Assembly (NCBI GenBank): GCA_036555615.1
Contig: DATBKZ010000089.1
Span: forward strand, 1-9,534
Reading direction: 5' to 3'
DNA from: SG8-41 sp036555615
Lineage (GTDB): Bacteria; Pseudomonadota; Gammaproteobacteria; Burkholderiales; SG8-41
DNA: 9,534 bases
Part shown: piece by piece, positions 4,965 through 9,534 of the stretch
Numbering within the stretch: position 1 is the stretch's first letter
Layout: every line of letters starts with the position of its first letter
Program-made: the position numbers and the translations under genes
Notes under the pieces: model-generated
Databases searched by the model: none
The model's input: the letters and a program-made list of their open reading frames with translations, nothing else
Told to the model about the DNA's origin: nothing

Positions 4965-7661
4965 TCAGCTGTCGCCGATCACGGTCTTCCAGAGCTCGCG
5001 CACGGCCCGGATCTCGCCTGCGACCGCGCCGGGCTCGATGCGGGCGTAGCGCTCGCCTTTCAGCCGCAGGCTGTGCTGGAGCTGGCGCAGCCGCCGGTAG
5101 GCATCGTGCGCGGCCTGCGCGCAGCCCGCATCGAGCAGCCCGAGGCGCGCCGCCAGCTTGAGCAGGGCAAGGTTCCCGATGTTCCCGGTGAGCTCGGCGT
5201 GCGCCCGGGCGTGGCCCAGCACCAGGAACTGGACCGCAAACTCGACGTCGACGAGGCCGCCGGGATCGTGCTTCAGGTCGAAGAGCTGCGTTCGGTTGGG
5301 ATGGCCGTCGTGGAGCTTCCGGCGCATCTCGGCGATCGCCCGGCGCAGCGCCTCGAGGTCGCGCGCCTTGCGCAGGACCGCGACCCGCAGCGCCTCGAAG
5401 GCGGCGCCGATCTCGCGGTCTCCGGCGACGAAGCGGGCGCGGGTGAGTGCCTGGTGCTCCCACGCCCATGCCTTGTCCATCTGGTATTCGCTGTAGGCTG
5501 CGAGCGGGCTCACCAGCAGCCCTCCCGCGCCGTCCGGCCGCAGCCTCAGGTCGGTTTCGTACAGCACCCCCGCCGGCGTCAGGCTGGTGAGCCAGGTGTT
5601 GATGCGCTGCGCGAATCGTGCGTAGTTCTCGGCCGCCTCCGGCGCGGCATCGTCATGGAGGAAGACGAGGTCGAGATCGGAGGCGTAACCGAGCTCCTTG
5701 CCGCCGAGCTTGCCGTAGCCGATCACCGCGAAGCGCGGCACTTCGCGGTGCCCCGGGCGCGGGCGCCAGGTCGCGCGCAGCACTACCTCGAGCACCACGC
5801 AGGCGAGATCGCTCAGGTGATCGCTCAAGGTTTCGATCGGCAGCACGCCCGCCAGGTCCTGCGCGATGAGGCGCATGGTGTGCGCGTGCTTGAAGTGCCT
5901 GAGGACGTCCATCTGCTTCTCGGTGTCCCCCGCCGCGGCGTCCATCTGCACGCGCAGCTCGTGGGCCGCGGATGGCCAATGCGGCGCGGCATAGAGCGCG
6001 CGCGCATCCAGCAGCTCGTCGAGCAGGATGGGATGGGCGGTCAGGTACTGCGCGACCCACGGGCTGGCGCTCATCATCGCGGCGAGCCGGGACAGCGCCT
6101 GCGGGTATTCCTTGAGCAGCGCGAGGTATGCGCCGCGGCGGGAGACGCTCTCGAGCAGCCCGAGCAGCCGCTCGAGGGTGATGTCGGGATCCTGCTCGGA
6201 GGCCGCCGCCTCGACCGCGAGCGGCGCCACATGGTCGAGCAGCGCCTGGCTCGCCGCCGGCATTTCCCGATAGCGGCTCGCGGAACGCATGCTCCTCAGC
6301 CGCTGCTCGATGGCTCCCGGATCGCGAAAGCCGAGCCCGGCCAGGACACCGATCGACCGCTCGGCGTCGAGCGCCCCAAGCCACAGGTGCGCGAGCGCGT
6401 GCTCGCTCTCCGGCGCGGCGGCGAAGATCGCCTCGAAGTGCCGGGTGACATTGGCGCGGTGGTTCTCGAGCGCGGCGGAGAGCGCGGCGTAATCAGGCAG
6501 CCCCATCGCCTCGGCAAGGAGCGCGCGGTCCGCCTCGCCCCCGGGGAGAACATGGGTCTGCTGGTCGTCAAGGTATTGCAGTCGGTGCTCGAGATTGCGC
6601 AGGAATTCATACGCCTGGGTGAGCTCCTGCACGGCGCCGCCGGGCAGCAGGTTGCGCCTGGCGAGCAGCGGCAGAACGGAGAGCGTGGGCTGCGTCCTCA
6701 GCTCCGGCTCGCGCCCGCCGCGGATCAGCTGGAATACCTGCACGATGAACTCGATCTCGCGAATGCCGCCGGGACCCAGCTTGATGTTGTCCGCTATGTC
6801 CCGGCGCTCCACCTCGCGGCGGATCTGCCGGTGCAGGTCGCGCAGCGCGGCGATCGCGTGGTAATCCATGTGGCGCCGATAGATGAAGGGGAGGACCCGC
6901 TCCATCAACTCGGGGCCGCGATCGCCGGTCACCGGGCGCGCCTTGATCCAGGCGTAGCGCTCCCATTCCCGTCCCTGGGTGATGAAGTAGTTCTCCAGCG
7001 CATCGAAGCTCGTGACGAGCGGTCCGGCGTCTCCGTACGGCCGCAGCCGCATGTCTACCCGAAACACGTAGCCGTCCGCCGTGATCTCCGAGAGCGCGGC
7101 GATCAGCCGGCGGCCGAGCGCCGTGCAGTACTCGTGGTTGCTGATCGGGCGGGGACCCTGAGTTTCCCCGTCTTCCGGGTAGACGAAGACCAAGTCGATA
7201 TCGGAAGAGACATTCAACTCGGCGCCGCCGAGCTTGCCCATGCCCACCACGTGAAGCTGCTGGGCGCGATGGCTCGCTGCGCCGACCGGCCTGCCGTGCC
7301 ACTGGGCCAGCCGCGATTCAAGGCCGGCGACCGCGTGGGCGATCGCGATTTCGGCGAGGGCGGTCGTGGTCGCGGTCACTTCGGCGAGCGCGGCGAGGCC
7401 GCCCAGGTCGCGAGCGATAAGGCGCAGCATGACGCGCTTGCGCAGCTCGCGCAGCGACCGGGCCAGCGTGTCGTCATCCGCCGACGGCCGCGCCCGCAGG
7501 AAAGCGCGCATTTCATCGGCACTGAACGGTTGCGCGGTTCCCGCATCCAACCCGAGTGCGGGCTCGGCCTCGAGCAGCCGCTTCGCATAGCGGCTCAAAC
7601 GCGCGGCGCGCGCGATGTGCGGGTCGGCGCGAACCCCGGCACGCGCGTTATGGGATTCCAT
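4965..7661 (-). CDS. glnE: Bifunctional glutamine synthetase adenylyltransferase / adenylyl-removing enzyme
   Basis: GlnE adds AMP to, and removes it from, a tyrosine of glutamine synthetase under control of PII proteins and glutamine, tuning ammonia assimilation in the cytoplasm. The protein has 898 residues (E. coli 946); the shortfall is mainly at the N-terminus. Two nucleotidyltransferase domains are plain. The N-terminal adenylyl-removing domain has GMGKLGGAELNVSSDIDL (140-157) with Asp154/Asp156 and FRVDMRLRPYG (Asp203). The C-terminal adenylyl-transfer domain has GYGKLGGKELGYASDLDL (648-665) with Asp662/Asp664 and YETDLRLRPDG (Asp704). Each is followed by a helical GlnD-PII-type region (KLGPGGIREIEF 294-305; DPGGLVDVEF 799-808). 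All metal aspartates are present, so both activities are expected. The ATG at 7661 has only a weak ribosome binding site. It is divergent from the yhdP-like gene, as in many betaproteobacteria, and its 3' end abuts the palindromic element. Confidence 0.96.
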   Translation of the reverse strand: MESHNARAGVRADPHIARAARLSRYAKRLLEAEPALGLDAGTAQPFSADEMRAFLRARPSADDDTLARSLRELRKRVMLRLIARDLGGLAALAEVTATTTALAEIAIAHAVAGLESRLAQWHGRPVGAASHRAQQLHVVGMGKLGGAELNVSSDIDLVFVYPEDGETQGPRPISNHEYCTALGRRLIAALSEITADGYVFRVDMRLRPYGDAGPLVTSFDALENYFITQGREWERYAWIKARPVTGDRGPELMERVLPFIYRRHMDYHAIAALRDLHRQIRREVERRDIADNIKLGPGGIREIEFIVQVFQLIRGGREPELRTQPTLSVLPLLARRNLLPGGAVQELTQAYEFLRNLEHRLQYLDDQQTHVLPGGEADRALLAEAMGLPDYAALSAALENHRANVTRHFEAIFAAAPESEHALAHLWLGALDAERSIGVLAGLGFRDPGAIEQRLRSMRSASRYREMPAASQALLDHVAPLAVEAAASEQDPDITLERLLGLLESVSRRGAYLALLKEYPQALSRLAAMMSASPWVAQYLTAHPILLDELLDARALYAAPHWPSAAHELRVQMDAAAGDTEKQMDVLRHFKHAHTMRLIAQDLAGVLPIETLSDHLSDLACVVLEVVLRATWRPRPGHREVPRFAVIGYGKLGGKELGYASDLDLVFLHDDAAPEAAENYARFAQRINTWLTSLTPAGVLYETDLRLRPDGAGGLLVSPLAAYSEYQMDKAWAWEHQALTRARFVAGDREIGAAFEALRVAVLRKARDLEALRRAIAEMRRKLHDGHPNRTQLFDLKHDPGGLVDVEFAVQFLVLGHARAHAELTGNIGNLALLKLAARLGLLDAGCAQAAHDAYRRLRQLQHSLRLKGERYARIEPGAVAGEIRAVRELWKTVIGDS

Positions 7662-7670
7662 GAACCATTC

Positions 7671-7699
7671 GGGTTAGAATACGTAAATCCTTGAGTCAA
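7671..7699 (-). promoter_or_regulatory. Possible glnE promoter in the divergent gap
   Basis: On the minus strand, TTGACT (7699-7694, five of six to consensus) is followed after 17 bp by TAACCC (7676-7671), a poor -10. Transcription from it would start almost at the glnE ATG (7661), so either the leader is very short or the real start site lies elsewhere. This is tentative. Confidence 0.25.
7674..7680 (+). promoter_or_regulatory. Possible -10 box for the yhdP-like gene
   Basis: TTAGAAT fits a -10 element, with transcription starting near 7687. No good -35 lies 16-18 bp upstream. It overlaps the proposed -10 of the opposing glnE promoter, so the two genes may compete for polymerase. Confidence 0.35.
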
Positions 7700-9534
7700 T
7701 ATCGCATTTTTTCCCCGCCCAGGCAAAAGAAGACGGCCTCGGGAGGCGACCGGTGGCGAGCAGTCGCGCCGCTCTGGCTGTACCGTGTGCTGACCTGGAG
7801 CGTGCTGGCGATCGGGCTCGCGTTTGCCGCCGCCGTGATCGTGCTGCGCCACTGGGTCATGCCGGAGATCGAGAGCTACCGCGACGACATCGCCCGCATC
7901 ATCAGCGAGCGCACGCGGCAGAAGGTCACCATCGGAGCCGTCCACGCGCAATGGGAGGGATTGCGGCCGCAGCTCGTGCTGGAGCATGTCACGGTCTATG
8001 ACGCGGCGGGCCGGCCCGCGCTCGAGCTGCCGCGCATCGACAGCACGTTATCGTGGTGGTCAGTGCCTGCCCTCGAGCTGCGCGCGCACGCGCTCGACAT
8101 CTATCGTCCCAGGCTCAATATCCGCCGCGACGCGCGCGATGTTGTGTCGATCGCCGGTGTGGAGCTTGACGGTGGTGGTGGCGGCGGCAATGACTTCGTC
8201 GATTCCCTGCTGCGCCAGCGCGAGATCGAGGTTCACGACGCGACGATCATCTGGAACGACGAGCTGCGCCAGGCGCCGCAGCTGGAGCTGACGAGCGTCC
8301 ACCTGCATGTGGTCAATAGCGGCGGCCGGCATCTTTTCGGGCTGCGCGCGACGCCGCCCCAGGCGCTGGCGGCCCCGCTCGACGTGCGGGGAGACCTGCG
8401 AGGCGGCACGATCGCGGCGCTCGCGGACTGGAACGGCAAGCTCTACCTCGAGCTCGCCTACGCGGATATCGCCGCCTGGCGCACGTGGGTCGAGTTTCCG
8501 ATCGAGTTTCCCCGCGGCGCCGGCGCCCTGCGAGCCTGGTTCACGTTCTCGCGCGACCGGCTGGTCGAGGCGGTTGCCGATGTGCGGTTGACCGGAGTGA
8601 TTACGCGGCTCGGCGCCGATCTGCCGCAGCTCGACCTCTCGCACCTTTCCGGGCGGGTGGGATGGAAGCAGTCCGGCGAGGGGTTCGAGGTTTCCACCTT
8701 GCGGCTCGGCCTCACCACGACCGGTGGCCTGAAGCTCCCGCCCGCGGATTTTCTGTTGCGCGTCAACGGCCCGGGTGCGCGCCAGCAGGGAGGCGGCGAG
8801 CTGCGGGCGAGCGCGCTCGAGCTTGCGCCACTGGTCGCGCTCGCAGACCACCTGCCGCTCGGCCAGGAGACGCGCAAGCAGCTGGCCGATTACTCCCCCA
8901 AGGGCAGCCTGCGCGAGGTGGCCGTGCGCTGGAGCGGGGACTGGAGCGATCCGCATCAATACAGCGCACGGGGACGATTCCAGCGCCTGTCGCTGAATCG
9001 CTCGGGGCGGATCCCGGGATTCACCGGCATCAGCGGCACGCTGGAGGCGAGCGAACGGGGCGGCACGCTCTTCCTGAAGTCGCAGCAGGCCACCGTCGAC
9101 ATGCCGCTGGTGTTCCGCGATCCGCACGCGCTCGACGCGCTGGCGGCGCAGGTCTCCTGGTCGAGGAGCGGCGGCGAGACCGAGCTCTGGATCAACAACG
9201 TCGCTTTTTCCAATGCGCACCTGGCGGGCTCGGTCTTCGGCATCTACCGCACCGCCGGCGCGACCAGCGGCAGCATCGATCTCACCGGGAGGCTGACGCG
9301 GGCCGATGCGCGCTTCGTCGGCCGTTACATCCCGCTGGTGGTCGCCCGGAAGGCGCGCGATTGGCTCGATGCCGCGTTCATCGCCGGCCGCTCGAGCAAC
9401 GTTACGTTGCGCCTCAAGGGCAAGCTCGACGAATTCCCGTTTTCGGGGGGCCGGGACGGCGTGTTCCAGGTGACGGCGCGGGTTTCCGATGGCGTGCTGC
9501 ATTACGCGGATGGCTGGCCCGACATCACGAATAT
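7691..9534 (+). CDS. yhdP: YhdP/TIGR02099-family AsmA-like envelope protein, 3' end outside window
   Basis: At least 614 residues are visible; the family usually exceeds 1,200. An N-terminal membrane anchor (about residues 33-52, VLTWSVLAIGLAFAAAVIVL) is followed by a long periplasmic beta-rich region. Family marks are VTIGAVHAQWEGLRPQLVLE (79-98), the region with LSWWSVPALELRAHALDIYRP and IRRDARD, and near the edge a YADGWPDI segment. E. coli YhdP is one of the AsmA-like proteins that carry phospholipid between inner and outer membranes; this role is known for the family, not shown here. The start is uncertain. The in-frame candidates are TTG 7691 (no ribosome binding site) and GTG 7787, inside the anchor. 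The strongest site, GGGAGG then GTG at 7753, is in another frame. Divergence from glnE fits the betaproteobacterial arrangement. Confidence 0.85.
   Translation, partial: MSQYRIFSPPRQKKTASGGDRWRAVAPLWLYRVLTWSVLAIGLAFAAAVIVLRHWVMPEIESYRDDIARIISERTRQKVTIGAVHAQWEGLRPQLVLEHVTVYDAAGRPALELPRIDSTLSWWSVPALELRAHALDIYRPRLNIRRDARDVVSIAGVELDGGGGGGNDFVDSLLRQREIEVHDATIIWNDELRQAPQLELTSVHLHVVNSGGRHLFGLRATPPQALAAPLDVRGDLRGGTIAALADWNGKLYLELAYADIAAWRTWVEFPIEFPRGAGALRAWFTFSRDRLVEAVADVRLTGVITRLGADLPQLDLSHLSGRVGWKQSGEGFEVSTLRLGLTTTGGLKLPPADFLLRVNGPGARQQGGGELRASALELAPLVALADHLPLGQETRKQLADYSPKGSLREVAVRWSGDWSDPHQYSARGRFQRLSLNRSGRIPGFTGISGTLEASERGGTLFLKSQQATVDMPLVFRDPHALDALAAQVSWSRSGGETELWINNVAFSNAHLAGSVFGIYRTAGATSGSIDLTGRLTRADARFVGRYIPLVVARKARDWLDAAFIAGRSSNVTLRLKGKLDEFPFSGGRDGVFQVTARVSDGVLHYADGWPDITN

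Noticed and set aside
4566..5469. Minus-strand open frames (4566-4832 and 4657-5469) crossing the palindromic element
   Set aside because: The first lies within the palindrome and its product merely reflects the repeats. The second continues out of frame into glnE. Neither has a ribosome binding site or family resemblance.
5073..7694. An 873-codon open frame on the plus strand opposite glnE
   Set aside because: It is rich in Arg, Ala and Gly with no domain. glnE on the other strand has all family motifs. Long antisense open frames are usual in GC-rich genes.
7753..8001. An 82-codon frame with a good ribosome binding site at the start of the yhdP-like gene
   Set aside because: Its product is Arg/Ala-rich shadow sequence, while the overlapping frame gives a membrane anchor and YhdP motifs. 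The start signal itself is kept as a finding.
8060..9502. A 480-codon open frame on the minus strand opposite the yhdP-like gene
   Set aside because: It has low-complexity composition and no motifs. The plus-strand reading matches the YhdP family throughout.

Overview
The window is GC-rich, densely packed chromosomal DNA. It most likely comes from a betaproteobacterium of the Burkholderiales/Nitrosomonadales type. The grounds are the order ilvE - small CHCC zinc-finger gene - waaF, the divergent pair glnE | yhdP-like (TIGR02099), an LPS inner-core heptosyltransferase (hence a Gram-negative), and the general protein style. The taxonomic call rests on recalled gene order, not on a search.

Layout. 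Positions 1-2926 are a leftward gene row, read in transcription order from right to left: ilvE (branched-chain aminotransferase), a 66-residue CHCC zinc-finger protein, waaF (heptosyltransferase II), an NTF2/SnoaL-like protein that overlaps waaF by ATGA, and the first 21 codons of an FAD-dependent dehydrogenase running off the left edge. The gaps at 64-143 and 1598-1714 carry short tandem arrays with a 7-bp period. Positions 2927-3177 form a divergent promoter region with a good leftward sigma70-type promoter for ilvE. Positions 3178-4497 encode a rightward membrane-anchored class III adenylate cyclase with all catalytic residues. Positions 4965-7661 encode glnE leftward, convergent with the cyclase. 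From 7691 to the right edge runs a rightward YhdP/AsmA-like envelope protein, divergent from glnE and cut off by the window.

The part that ordinary genes do not explain is the gap between the convergent cyclase and glnE genes (4498-4964). It is almost filled by a large imperfect palindrome of about 430 bp. Its two arms are inverted, diverged copies of one structured unit, and each arm folds into its own two-part hairpin. Where the arms differ in sequence, pairing is kept on both sides, and both terminal loops are exactly 56 nt. The palindrome is bracketed by a 12-bp direct repeat. This looks like a non-coding structured repeat, either MITE-like or BIME-like, placed between two gene ends. It is the best candidate here for something undescribed.

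Functionally the genes are housekeeping: amino-acid synthesis (ilvE), nitrogen control (glnE), outer-membrane and LPS biogenesis (waaF, yhdP-like) and cAMP signalling (the cyclase). I see no rRNA, tRNA, CRISPR, transposase or phage gene.
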